This document shows, in pieces, positions 24,606-32,895 of a stretch of 40,075 nucleotides of DNA. Source of the DNA: UBA1046 sp964624395. Its GTDB lineage: Bacteria; Bacillota; Clostridia; Saccharofermentanales; DTU023. Position 1 is the first letter of the stretch. Each line of letters begins with the position of its first letter. The stretch spans positions 1-40,075 of the forward strand of contig CAZUWY010000011.1 of NCBI GenBank assembly GCA_964624395.1, read 5' to 3'. The position numbers and the translations under genes were made by a program. Under the pieces are notes generated by a model that did no database searches, was not told where the DNA came from, and worked only from the letters and a program-made list of their open reading frames with translations.

Positions 24606-25508
24606 ATGAAAAAATTTGAGCTTCGCTATGCTGTCAGGCAGGGCTTTGTAAATCTGCTGCGCCATCCACTGCTGTTGTTTTCCTCTGTGACAACACTTAC
24701 AATTATGCTTTTTTTGCTCAGCATCTTTGTTGCTTTTTCCATGAACGCCAATCATCTGACAAAAATACTGGGCCAGCAGCCGCCGATTGAGATCATGATG
24801 GAACCGGGTATTGACCAGGAGGCTATTGATGACCTGACCATTAGCCTTGACAGCAATCCCCAGATCATCGAGTTTGAATCCTATACGGCCGCGGAAAATT
24901 TTGCGGCCTTCAAGCAGAGCATCGACAAGGAAGAATTGTTCAATGAGGAGAGCTATGTTGACAATTTCCCAGCCACTTTCAATGTCCGGCTGGAAGATCC
25001 CGCCCTGGCAGAAGAATTCAAACTGATGATAATGAAACAAAGAGGTGTGTTTTCAGTCCATCTCGAACATGAACTCATGAGTCTTTTAGGGCAGGCTCAA
25101 AAAAGCATTAATACTATCGGGATCACAGTATTTTTGGTCCTGGCCCTCATCTCATCCTTTGTGGTTGCCAATATGACAAGAGTTGCTGCTCTCTCGCGAG
25201 CGGAAGAGATTAATATTATGAAATATGTGGGGGCAACGGATCGATATGTGCGCATACCTTTCCTGATTGAGGGTGCGATGGCAGGCCTTCTGAGCGCTCT
25301 TTTCGGCAGCCTTATTTCCGGATTTGTCTATTACCATCTGCAAAGCAGCATTGGCCAATCTGATGGCGCCAATAATTTCAGCTCCCAGCTGAGACTGCTG
25401 TCTACTTCACATATTATGGCGATTATGCTAGTATTGAACATTGTTACAGGTGTCCTTCTGGCTGTTGTTGCAAGCTCTTTTGCACTCAAACGCCATGTGA
25501 AAGTCTGA
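24606..25508 (+). CDS. ftsX: Cell-division protein FtsX
   Basis: A 300-residue membrane partner of FtsE with four transmembrane segments, at about 22-44, 172-194, 224-248 and 274-295. A large extracellular loop follows TM1 (PPIEIMMEPGIDQEAIDDL and on). The conserved SRAEEINIMKYVGATDRYVRIPFLIEGA precedes TM3. The extracellular loop transmits ATPase-driven movement to a wall hydrolase, here most likely the M23 protein encoded next. A 100-bp gap separates it from ftsE, with an ATAATCT/AGATTAT inverted repeat near 24560-24595. Its ribosome site is weak (CGGA). Confidence 0.94.
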   Translation: MKKFELRYAVRQGFVNLLRHPLLLFSSVTTLTIMLFLLSIFVAFSMNANHLTKILGQQPPIEIMMEPGIDQEAIDDLTISLDSNPQIIEFESYTAAENFAAFKQSIDKEELFNEESYVDNFPATFNVRLEDPALAEEFKLMIMKQRGVFSVHLEHELMSLLGQAQKSINTIGITVFLVLALISSFVVANMTRVAALSRAEEINIMKYVGATDRYVRIPFLIEGAMAGLLSALFGSLISGFVYYHLQSSIGQSDGANNFSSQLRLLSTSHIMAIMLVLNIVTGVLLAVVASSFALKRHVKV

Positions 25509-25518
25509 GGAAACCCTG

Positions 25519-26811
25519 ATGGATATAATCAGTAAAACAAAACCAAAGACAAAAATATTGCTGACTCTGATAGCTTTGCTTCTTTGCCTGAGCCTGATTT
25601 CTTTGCCCGCTTCATCGGTGACTGCTGGATCGTCTAAAACCTCTAAACAGCTTAATGAGGCGCGCGAGAAAGCAAAAGAGATTAAAAAGCAGCTCGGCTC
25701 ATCGCAAAAGGAACTAGATCAGCTCAAATCCTCCACTCAGGAAAAATCGAAAGACCTCGCCTGGCTGGAAAAAAGGACAAAAGAGCAGCAGGAAGCATAT
25801 GAAGAGGCTTTGACCAGAAAGAACAATGCTCTTTTAATCATGGAGCAGACCAGTATGGAATATGAAGCTGCTGTCGCAGAATATGAAAGACAGATTGAGG
25901 CCTACGGTGAAAGACTGGTCCTGATGTTCCAACTGCCGCAGCAGTCGATTTTTGAAGCTTTGCTGTCTTCAGGGGATCTGCAGACATATTTTTCCACCAA
26001 TCGGCTGATGCGCATTATCAGCGATACTGATGAGCTGATACTGGATCGTCTCCTCGAGGCTGAAGCCCATGCTGAGGAGATGAAGATGCAGACAGAGGCC
26101 AGTTACGAGGATATGCAAAGGCTGGTGGCAGAGGCAGACGAGTTGCTGGCTGAAATAAAGGCCAATCGAGATATTTCTGCTCAGGAGCTCAAAAAAGCTA
26201 ATGCAGCTCTTTCTGAAGCTGAAGAAGAATCTTTGCTCTGGGCAGCGGAAATGAAGAGCATTGAAGATGACATAAGCTCTTTGCAAAAAAAATACTCCAA
26301 GGAACTGGCCGAAGAAGAGGCCAAACGCAAAGCCGCAGAGGAAGCCAAGCGCAAAGCAGCTCAAGCGGCTAAGCAAAAAGCCGAAACAAAAAAGACTACT
26401 GAGCAAAAAACGACCACAACCAGCAGCAAGGGCTGGACCTGGCCTGTTCCTTCCAGTAAAAGAATAACTTCGTACTATGGCTATAGAACCATCTTTGGCG
26501 CGCGCAGCTTCCATTACGGCATCGATATTGCCGCTCCTACGGGCACCAAGATAGTAGCTGCCAAACCAGGTGTTGTTTTAATCTGCACATATCATTCCAT
26601 TTCCGGCAATTATGTGGGTATTGATCATGGTGGGGGAGTTATTACTTATTACAGGCATCTGAGTAAATTCGCCTGCAAGGCAGGACAAAAAGTAGCTGCC
26701 GGTCAGCTTATCGGTTATATCGGTTCGACAGGGCGCTCAACCGGCCCACATCTCCACTTTGACATCCGCATTAACGGAACTTATGTCAACCCACTGAAAT
26801 ATGTCAGTTAA
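25519..26811 (+). CDS. Coiled-coil M23 peptidoglycan endopeptidase (EnvC/PcsB-like)
   Basis: A 430-residue exported wall hydrolase. The signal peptide or anchor ends near residue 36. Long coiled coils run about 40-140 and 170-290, ending in repeated AEEAKRKA-type octads. A Thr/Lys linker leads to the LytM/M23 domain at 305-430. Zinc and catalytic residues are complete: H332 and D336 in FHYGIDIAAP, H380, H411 and H413 in GPHLHFD. The domain is therefore likely active, unlike EnvC itself. FtsX probably controls it through the coiled coil. It starts 10 bp after ftsX with GAGG before the ATG, consistent with one operon. Confidence 0.93.
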   Translation: MDIISKTKPKTKILLTLIALLLCLSLISLPASSVTAGSSKTSKQLNEAREKAKEIKKQLGSSQKELDQLKSSTQEKSKDLAWLEKRTKEQQEAYEEALTRKNNALLIMEQTSMEYEAAVAEYERQIEAYGERLVLMFQLPQQSIFEALLSSGDLQTYFSTNRLMRIISDTDELILDRLLEAEAHAEEMKMQTEASYEDMQRLVAEADELLAEIKANRDISAQELKKANAALSEAEEESLLWAAEMKSIEDDISSLQKKYSKELAEEEAKRKAAEEAKRKAAQAAKQKAETKKTTEQKTTTTSSKGWTWPVPSSKRITSYYGYRTIFGARSFHYGIDIAAPTGTKIVAAKPGVVLICTYHSISGNYVGIDHGGGVITYYRHLSKFACKAGQKVAAGQLIGYIGSTGRSTGPHLHFDIRINGTYVNPLKYVS

Positions 26812-26832
26812 TAATATGCAGGAGATCTCAGC

Positions 26833-28311
26833 ATGAATAAAGACAATGAAAGCAAGAACGGCCACGATAATTCTAGCGGGCCTAAATGGGGGTACCCTCC
26901 CTATTACCAACAGCAAAATATACCTGACCAGCTGGCAAAAACAGATGGATCTTCTAGTTCAAAATGCTTTTGGAAGATCTTACTGGCTGTTTTGCTGACA
27001 GCGACCATAACCATGACCTTAAGCCTGGGCGGGTCGTTTTTATTTTTTAGCAGCCGTGAAGCTAAAGCAATAGATGCAAAACAAACTGAAGCAAATCCGG
27101 GTATAGTTCTGGAGACAAAAGAGGATGATTCCGCCGGCAAAGACGAAGCTCCCTTGGTTGATACAAATAAGAGCGAGCCAGTGCAAACGGAGTCTTTTGG
27201 CCTGATTTTTGATCGAACAGAGGAAAATACTGATGCCCTAGAAAAGCTGGTGCAGATCTGGGAGCTGTTAAAGGACAACTATTATATAGAATACTCGGAT
27301 GCCGAGCTTATCAACATGATGAGTGAAGGCCTGATTCAAAACATGGGCAACCGCTACACTTTTTATTTATCCCCCGAAGAGCGCCAGCTGGACAAGGAGG
27401 GTATGAGCGGCGAATACAGCGGTATAGGTGCGGTCGTACAGATGCTAGAGGACGGCAGCTATATCATTACCCGCCTGGTAGACGGAGCTCCTGCTATGGA
27501 GGCAGGACTTTTGCCGGGTGATGTCTTCTCTCTTATAGACGGCAAGGAAGCAAAGGAATTTAAAAGCGTGGACTCTCTTGCCAACGCTGTTAGAGGCAAG
27601 GAGGGAACAAAGGTAGAGATTGAAATCTACAGACCGTCCACGGATGAGACTTTGACCTTTTCGGTGGCTAGAAAGCAGATCACCAATGCCAACCTATCGT
27701 TCAAGATGCTTGCTGATAATATCGGCTATATCTATGTGACTGAATTTACCGGCCATCTGGCTGAAAATTTTGAACAAACTTTGAAAATACTTCTAGATCA
27801 GGGCATGACCGGTCTGGTAATAGATTTGAGAAACAACGGCGGCGGCTTAGCTGATGAATGCATAAAAATGCTCGATCTTATTTTAGATGCCAATGTGGTT
27901 TCAGTGATTAAAGCCCGGATGGGTGGAGAAGCGGTAGAAGAGAAATGGGTGACCAAGGACGGTGTTTTGCTGCCTCAGGATATGCCCATATCTATCATTC
28001 TCAATGAATATTCTGCCAGTGCCAGTGAGCTTTTTGCCGGTGCACTGCAGGATTTGGGCCGAGCAAAGATTGTCGGGGTTCAATCTTTCGGCAAAGGTGT
28101 CGGCACAAGAACCTGGGAGCTGCAGGATGGTTCTGCGGTGCAGATTACTAATTTTGAGTACTTTTTGCCCAAGGGGGAAAATATTCAAGATAAGGGCATT
28201 GTGCCGGATTTTGTCGTTGAACTGCCCTCCGGTCTGGAAAATAAACCGATCACACAGCTTGAGCTGGAAGAGGATACACAGCTGGCAAAAGCAATTGAAC
28301 TGGTAAGGTGA
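26833..28311 (+). CDS. S41 C-terminal processing protease with long N-terminus
   Basis: A 492-residue membrane protease of the CtpA/CtpB type. A hydrophilic Asn/Ser/Gln-rich N-terminus of about 45 residues lies inside the cell. A transmembrane helix follows at about 46-72, then an acidic linker. A PDZ domain (GEYSGIGAVVQM to LVDGAPAMEAGLLPGD) lies at about 190-270. The protease core has NEYSASASELFAG, with the nucleophile serine in SASASE at 394-398, and lysine K421 in SFGKGVG. It cuts exported proteins from their C-terminus. As the next gene after the M23 hydrolase, it may control that hydrolase's level (inference). AGGAG precedes the ATG. Confidence 0.92.
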   Translation: MNKDNESKNGHDNSSGPKWGYPPYYQQQNIPDQLAKTDGSSSSKCFWKILLAVLLTATITMTLSLGGSFLFFSSREAKAIDAKQTEANPGIVLETKEDDSAGKDEAPLVDTNKSEPVQTESFGLIFDRTEENTDALEKLVQIWELLKDNYYIEYSDAELINMMSEGLIQNMGNRYTFYLSPEERQLDKEGMSGEYSGIGAVVQMLEDGSYIITRLVDGAPAMEAGLLPGDVFSLIDGKEAKEFKSVDSLANAVRGKEGTKVEIEIYRPSTDETLTFSVARKQITNANLSFKMLADNIGYIYVTEFTGHLAENFEQTLKILLDQGMTGLVIDLRNNGGGLADECIKMLDLILDANVVSVIKARMGGEAVEEKWVTKDGVLLPQDMPISIILNEYSASASELFAGALQDLGRAKIVGVQSFGKGVGTRTWELQDGSAVQITNFEYFLPKGENIQDKGIVPDFVVELPSGLENKPITQLELEEDTQLAKAIELVR

Positions 28312-28325
28312 AAGAGAAAATATTA

Positions 28326-28334
28326 TGGTAAAAT
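28326..28334 (+). promoter_or_regulatory. Extended -10 promoter of tRNA-Ala with leader hairpin
   Basis: TG-G-TAAAAT ends at 28334; no good -35 is seen. Between it and the tRNA, GCAGAGA (28343-28349) and TCTCTGC (28356-28362) form a perfect hairpin in the 5' leader. Confidence 0.5.
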
Positions 28335-28367
28335 AGCTTGGCGCAGAGAGGTAAATCTCTGCCAGAA

Positions 28368-28443
28368 GGGCGATTAGCTCAGCTGGGAGAGCGCTGCGTT
28401 CGCAACGCAGAGGTCGAGAGTTCGAGTCTCTTATCGTCCACCA
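28368..28443 (+). tRNA. tRNA-Ala (anticodon CGC)
   Basis: Acceptor GGGCGAT pairs with ATCGTCC and contains the G3-U70 pair that defines alanine tRNA. D stem is GCTC/GAGC. Anticodon stem CTGCG/CGCAG encloses TTCGCAA, anticodon CGC, reading GCG. T loop is TTCGAGT. Discriminator A and CCA are encoded. Length is 76 bases. Confidence 0.96.
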
Positions 28444-28460
28444 ATATATCTTGGCTTGAT

Positions 28461-28496
28461 CAAAACCCGTCCTGATAAAGCGGGTTTTGAGCTTTT
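28461..28496 (+). terminator. Terminator after tRNA-Ala
   Basis: CAAAACCCG (28461-28469) pairs exactly with CGGGTTTTG (28481-28489) around an 11-base loop, followed by AGCTTTT. Confidence 0.8.
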
Positions 28497-28595
28497 AAAC
28501 AGGAAAATTAAAGCACAAATCAATGCACTTTTTGTTTAAGGCCAACTGAAGCTAAACAGCTGCGGATGGTGTAGAATATTGAGAGTGAGGGTTTA

Positions 28596-29999
28596 ATGGC
28601 CAGAAAAAAGACAGATTATTTTTGTGAGCAATGCGGCTGGGAAAGCAGCGGCTGGCTGGGGAAATGCCCCGGCTGCAACGCCTGGAACAGCTTTGTGGAA
28701 GTAGAGCGTGTGACCGGGAAAAAAGATGTTAAGGATCAGCCTTCCCGGGGGAACTGGCTTTCATCTGCCACAGAAGCAGAAGCCAGAAGAGATGAACTTA
28801 TTTCTCTCGAGGACGTGGTTTCCAGCACTGAGATCAGAGTAAAGACGAATATCTCTGAACTGGACCGGGTTTTGGGCGGTGGCCTTGTCAAAGGCTCAAT
28901 GATTTTGCTGGGCGGCGAGCCCGGAATAGGAAAATCCACTCTAGTTTTGCAGATCATGGGCTCTTTGCCGGCCGGCAGTTCGATTTATGTCAGTGGCGAG
29001 GAGTCACCGGCGCAGATCAGGCTGAGAGCTGACCGAATTGCTGTGGACAGAAAGAAAATAAACTGCCTGCCGGTCACGGAATTTGGCCAGATAATAGAAG
29101 CGGTTGCCCGCCACAGACCAGAATATTTGATTATTGATTCTATTCAGACAAGCTATGTTGAGGAGATTGCAGCTGCCCCCGGCAGTGTCACCCAGATTCG
29201 GGAGGTGGCATCAGGCCTGTTGCGCATTGCCAAGCAGGAGTCTATCACTGTGATCATCATTGGCCATGTCACTAAAGAGGGCAGTATTGCAGGGCCAAGG
29301 CTACTTGAGCATATGGTCGATACTGTGCTTTATTTTGAAGGTGAGAAGATCTCCCAATACAGAATGCTAAGGGCGGTTAAAAACCGCTTCGGGGCAACTG
29401 ATGAACTGGGTATTTTCGATATGAGTGAAAAAGGCCTGATCAGCCTCGATAAAGCTTCGGAAATGCTTTTGACCGGACGCCCTCTGGGGGTCAGCGGCTC
29501 TACAGTTACAGCCGCTCTGGAGGGAACAAGGCCTTTACTGCTGGAGATCCAGGCTCTTTTGAATACCAGCTCCTATGCCACGCCACTGCGCATGACGCAA
29601 GGCATAGACAGGATGAGACTTTCTATGCTGCTGGCTGTTTTGGAGAAAAAGACAAAACTCAATCTGAGTTCTCTGGATGCCTATGTCAATGTCACGGGCG
29701 GATTGCACATAAAGGAGACAGCGGCAGATCTGGCGGTTTTATCTGCAGCATTATCTAGCATCAAGGATATAAAGCCCCGCTATGATGCCATCATACTGGG
29801 AGAGGTGGGGCTTACCGGCGAGGTGAGGGGCATAGGCCAGCTGGAAAGAAGAATTGCCGAAGCAAAAAGAACTGGCTGGCAATCTTTCGTCCTCCCTGCT
29901 GTCAGTAAAAAACAAATTGACAGTTCAGCTGTTGGCTCGGGCCTTGAAATCTATTATGTCAACAGCATCAATGAAGCATTTGACCTTTTATTTCCTTGA
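28596..29999 (+). CDS. radA: DNA repair protein RadA
   Basis: A 467-residue RecA-like ATPase that promotes branch migration in recombinational repair. An N-terminal zinc finger uses C10, C13, C24 and C27. Walker A is GEPGIGKST near residue 109, and the RadA-specific KNRFG motif is in AVKNRFGATDELGIF. A Lon-protease-like C-terminal domain follows (GEVGLTGEVRGIGQLERRIAEA). Length is canonical. TAGAAT at 28572-28577 may be the -10; GTGAGG precedes the ATG. disA, a frequent partner in Firmicutes, is absent here and ispD follows instead. Confidence 0.97.
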   Translation: MARKKTDYFCEQCGWESSGWLGKCPGCNAWNSFVEVERVTGKKDVKDQPSRGNWLSSATEAEARRDELISLEDVVSSTEIRVKTNISELDRVLGGGLVKGSMILLGGEPGIGKSTLVLQIMGSLPAGSSIYVSGEESPAQIRLRADRIAVDRKKINCLPVTEFGQIIEAVARHRPEYLIIDSIQTSYVEEIAAAPGSVTQIREVASGLLRIAKQESITVIIIGHVTKEGSIAGPRLLEHMVDTVLYFEGEKISQYRMLRAVKNRFGATDELGIFDMSEKGLISLDKASEMLLTGRPLGVSGSTVTAALEGTRPLLLEIQALLNTSSYATPLRMTQGIDRMRLSMLLAVLEKKTKLNLSSLDAYVNVTGGLHIKETAADLAVLSAALSSIKDIKPRYDAIILGEVGLTGEVRGIGQLERRIAEAKRTGWQSFVLPAVSKKQIDSSAVGSGLEIYYVNSINEAFDLLFP

Positions 30000-30018
30000 T
30001 TATGGCTTGAGTTAAAAT

Positions 30019-30753
30019 GTGAGAGATATGCAAGATAGCAAAAATGACGATGTTTATGGCATTATCCTCGCTGCCGGCAAAGGGAGCAGGATGGGCTTAG
30101 CTGTAAATAAGATGCTTTTGCCTCTGGGTGATTCGACCGTCTTAAATCACAGCTGCCTTGCTTTTGAATCCCTGGCCGAGATAAAAGCCTATCTGCTGGT
30201 AGCAGCGGCTGAAGAAATCCCCGCAGTTGAAAAAATGCTGCCTGCACATACCTATACCAAGCTATTAAGCGTAATCCCCGGTGGCAGCAGTCGCGCTGCA
30301 TCAGCCAAAGCTGGACTGGACTGGTTGGCCGGGCAAAATATTTCAGCCGCGTCTCTTGTCCTGATCCATGACGGTGCTAGGGCATTGGTGCCGCCGGAAG
30401 TCATTTTGCGCTGCCTAGAGATCTTAAGAGCAGAGCACTGTGCTGTTGCGGCGGCTATCCCTGTTACAGACAATATCCGCCAGGTGGACGGTCAGGGAAA
30501 AATCTGCCACAGTCCTGACAGAGACACGCTTTATGCCATGCAGACACCGCAGGGAGCCAGGCTTGATCTTTTCCTGGCTTCATTTGCAGCCCCGCAAAAT
30601 AAGGATTTGACCGCTGTTGACGACCTAGCTCTTCTGGGCCAGATCGGCTATCCTTTGCGGCTGGCAGAAGGTGATGTCAGAAATATAAAAATTACAAATG
30701 CCGCGGATCTGGCAGTGGCTGAAATATTATTGCAAAAAAATCTCAATAAATAA
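30019..30753 (+). CDS. ispD: 2-C-methyl-D-erythritol 4-phosphate cytidylyltransferase
   Basis: A 244-residue nucleotidyltransferase of the MEP isoprenoid pathway that joins MEP with CTP. The CTP-binding loop reads IILAAGKGSRMG, with the catalytic lysine in NKMLLPLG. HDGARALVPPEVI is the second family box, then TPQGARLDLF and VDDLALL. The start is uncertain: GTG at 30019 or ATG at 30028, neither with a strong ribosome site. ispF, often fused or adjacent, is not here. It follows radA by 19 bp and is probably co-transcribed. Other cytidylyltransferases share the fold, but the motif order fits IspD best. Confidence 0.9.
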   Translation: MRDMQDSKNDDVYGIILAAGKGSRMGLAVNKMLLPLGDSTVLNHSCLAFESLAEIKAYLLVAAAEEIPAVEKMLPAHTYTKLLSVIPGGSSRAASAKAGLDWLAGQNISAASLVLIHDGARALVPPEVILRCLEILRAEHCAVAAAIPVTDNIRQVDGQGKICHSPDRDTLYAMQTPQGARLDLFLASFAAPQNKDLTAVDDLALLGQIGYPLRLAEGDVRNIKITNAADLAVAEILLQKNLNK

Positions 30754-30786
30754 TTAATTTATCTTTATAAATAATCCTATATCTAA

Positions 30787-30816
30787 TTGAAGCAAATTTC
30801 TTATTCATGTTATACT
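30787..30816 (+). promoter_or_regulatory. Promoter of the LysM membrane protein gene
   Basis: TTGAAG (30787-30792), an 18-base spacer and TG-T-TATACT (30808-30816), an extended -10. It shows that in-frame codons upstream of 30901 are untranslated leader. Confidence 0.7.
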
Positions 30817-30847
30817 TTATGGAAAGAAGTTTTTAGGTTCGTCCGCT

Positions 30848-30867
30848 CAGGCGCTAAAGCCTGTTTT
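30848..30867 (+). promoter_or_regulatory. Terminator-like hairpin in the leader
   Basis: CAGGC (30848-30852) and GCCTG (30859-30863) with loop GCTAAA, followed by TTTT, in the roughly 78-base leader. A short stem; attenuation is possible but weakly supported. Confidence 0.35.
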
Positions 30868-30900
30868 AGTCGATTGTTTACAGATCAAAGGGAGGCGATT

Positions 30901-32823
30901 ATGGCCATTGGGTCAAGAGCAATTCAAACTCGTCTGGCAATAACGGTAAATGCACGTTACTATCCTGCAGAAGGGTTGTCAGACGGTTTTTATATTGATG
31001 GCAGAATTCCTGGCAAAAGAGAAGTTAGAGGTGCTGATCTGACGATTGATCGTGAGGACAAAAGCTTTCTTTTGTCTGTCTTTGCCCGCCCAGCAATTGA
31101 TCCGGCGGATGAGAGCTGGGTTGGACCTTTGCAAAGTGTTGGCAAGCAGATAAAAAGCGGTGCTTCGGATATCGACACGGAGATCAATAATCTCGCTGAG
31201 CTTGCTGTTGAGGTGACAGGCAGATCCACTCTCAAAGCGGAGGAACAGCGTCAGCCTTTCTTCTCCGGCCTTGTCGTTATGGGCGGTGAAGTGGCAGCAG
31301 TGACAATCGGTGAGGGCTGTGCCTACCTGTACAGAAATGATGTTATCTATCCCCTGACCCGCGATGAATTCCCCATGGAAGCGATTGACTACAATGGCAA
31401 TGCCATAGATTCTCTGGATGACTATATAGCGGGCGCAGCGGGCACCATCCGCTACTCCAATATTGCCCAGCTTGATATCAATGATTGCATTATCTTATGC
31501 AATCTGCCTGTGATGGAAGCGGTGGGCCAGCGCGAGATGCTGAGACTGCTTTATGAAGCTGAGGATCAAAGTGATGCAGCCGGGATGATCATGACGCAGG
31601 CGTCTGCTAAAAGTCCCGGAGTGCCACTGCAAATCGCCATCGGTTTCGTGGAATCCGTCACAGCAGAAGAGAAGACCGGCAGGTTGAATCTGGGACGTTT
31701 CGCCACCGGTGCCGTACCTGTGCAAAAGCCAGCCCAGACGAATGTGGATACAGATATGGCGAGAACACAACGCTTTCACAGTTCTTCCATGTCCAATCTT
31801 TTGGATGAACAAGATCGTATGTACAAGGTCGGCGGTGAAGCAAAAGCAGCTGCTGACGATATTGAACCTGCTGAAGCAGGCTTTAAACGGCCGCAAGCTA
31901 ATGAGATGGATAAAGGTTCGGCAGAGCAAATGTCCGAAGATACTAATCAGATTCCTCTGAAGGAAGGTGAAATGATGGCTAGAGACGATTATGATAATCT
32001 CCCGGGTGGCAATTATCCAAATTCGGTTGATGACCTCTATACTAAAGCAAACGACGATTTTGATGATTATCAGGATTATTCCGGGGATGAACAGATACAG
32101 TATCAAAAAGCTCCTGATGGACGCAATCGATATGACGATCTAGGTTCAACTGCTCCTTCTTCCAGAAAATACGGCAGGCCCATGGAAGATGACAACAGAT
32201 ATGGGGATGACTATGGCTACGGCCAGCATGAGCCCTCTTCATCCAGACCATCTCTCTTTGGCAAAACAGACAGGGGCAAACCCTCGCGTTACTCAGGCCA
32301 TGACAATTATGACGATTATTCCCATGATCCCTATGATCCTTATGGCGATTACAGTCAGGATTATGCTAAGAAGGAACGCACGAAGAGGATTATCTTCTAT
32401 GCCGTATTCGGTATTTTGATCTTAGTCTGTATTTTTGCCCTGATAAAACTTCTGAGCAGGGGGGACAGTAAAGAAACTGAACTGACAGCAGCTCCCACAC
32501 TTGAGCAAGTAACGCAGGATGATGATACCTTGCCAACCATTACCCTGCCAGCTGATGTGGGCCCTGACATTCCTCCCGAAGAACCTACGGATACACCGGA
32601 AGTGACCGAACCCCAGGAGACAGATCCTCCTGAAATGGAATATGTTGACCACAAGGTGGCATCAGGCGACACACTCTGGGGCCTGGCAAAGAAATATTTC
32701 CCCAATGCCGATCGCTATCAGGCCATCTATGCCATCATGGATGCCAATGGCTGGGATGATATGGAAAGTACAACCAATTTGCGCAAAGGCCATATCATTA
32801 AGATACCGAAAAGACTTGATTGA
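30901..32823 (+). CDS. Membrane protein: degenerate PP2C-like domain, disordered linker, TM helix, LysM
   Basis: A 640-residue protein whose family I do not recognise as a whole. Residues about 1-255 follow the PP2C phosphatase order: FLLSVFARPAID, FFSGLVVMGGEVAAVTIGEGCAYLYRNDVIYPLTRDEF (120-157), INDCIILCNLPVMEAV (193-208). The metal-binding Asp positions are lost (GDS is GEG, SDG is NLP), suggesting a pseudophosphatase. Residues 256-495 are acidic, Tyr/Asp-rich and probably disordered. A TM helix lies at about 497-517. An extracellular Pro/Thr/Glu linker leads to a LysM domain (581-637, HKVASGDTLWGLAKKYF) for peptidoglycan binding. The ATG has GGGAGG six bases upstream. Confidence 0.75.
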   Translation: MAIGSRAIQTRLAITVNARYYPAEGLSDGFYIDGRIPGKREVRGADLTIDREDKSFLLSVFARPAIDPADESWVGPLQSVGKQIKSGASDIDTEINNLAELAVEVTGRSTLKAEEQRQPFFSGLVVMGGEVAAVTIGEGCAYLYRNDVIYPLTRDEFPMEAIDYNGNAIDSLDDYIAGAAGTIRYSNIAQLDINDCIILCNLPVMEAVGQREMLRLLYEAEDQSDAAGMIMTQASAKSPGVPLQIAIGFVESVTAEEKTGRLNLGRFATGAVPVQKPAQTNVDTDMARTQRFHSSSMSNLLDEQDRMYKVGGEAKAAADDIEPAEAGFKRPQANEMDKGSAEQMSEDTNQIPLKEGEMMARDDYDNLPGGNYPNSVDDLYTKANDDFDDYQDYSGDEQIQYQKAPDGRNRYDDLGSTAPSSRKYGRPMEDDNRYGDDYGYGQHEPSSSRPSLFGKTDRGKPSRYSGHDNYDDYSHDPYDPYGDYSQDYAKKERTKRIIFYAVFGILILVCIFALIKLLSRGDSKETELTAAPTLEQVTQDDDTLPTITLPADVGPDIPPEEPTDTPEVTEPQETDPPEMEYVDHKVASGDTLWGLAKKYFPNADRYQAIYAIMDANGWDDMESTTNLRKGHIIKIPKRLD

Positions 32824-32843
32824 TTATTAATAATCTTGCATTG

Positions 32844-32876
32844 AGCCCCTCTGCCAAAAGCACAGGGGCTTTTTTA
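32844..32876 (+). terminator. Terminator after the LysM protein gene
   Basis: AGCCCCT (32844-32850) pairs with AGGGGCT (32864-32870) and is followed by TTTTT. The convergent operon ends 20 bases beyond it; no T run serves that strand. Confidence 0.85.
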
Positions 32877-32895
32877 ATAATATAGCAAATGCTTA

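Noticed and set aside
25969..26514. 181-codon minus-strand reading frame within the M23 gene
   Set aside because: A shadow of the coiled-coil coding region; Phe/Leu/Cys-rich composition reflects antisense of Glu/Lys/Ala codons.
30787..30900. In-frame 38-codon extension of the LysM protein
   Set aside because: Its TTG start is the -35 hexamer, and the -10 lies within it. GGGAGG before 30901 marks the true start.
31495..32106. 203-codon minus-strand reading frame within the LysM gene
   Set aside because: It is antisense to a low-complexity acidic region, with no start context and no domain.
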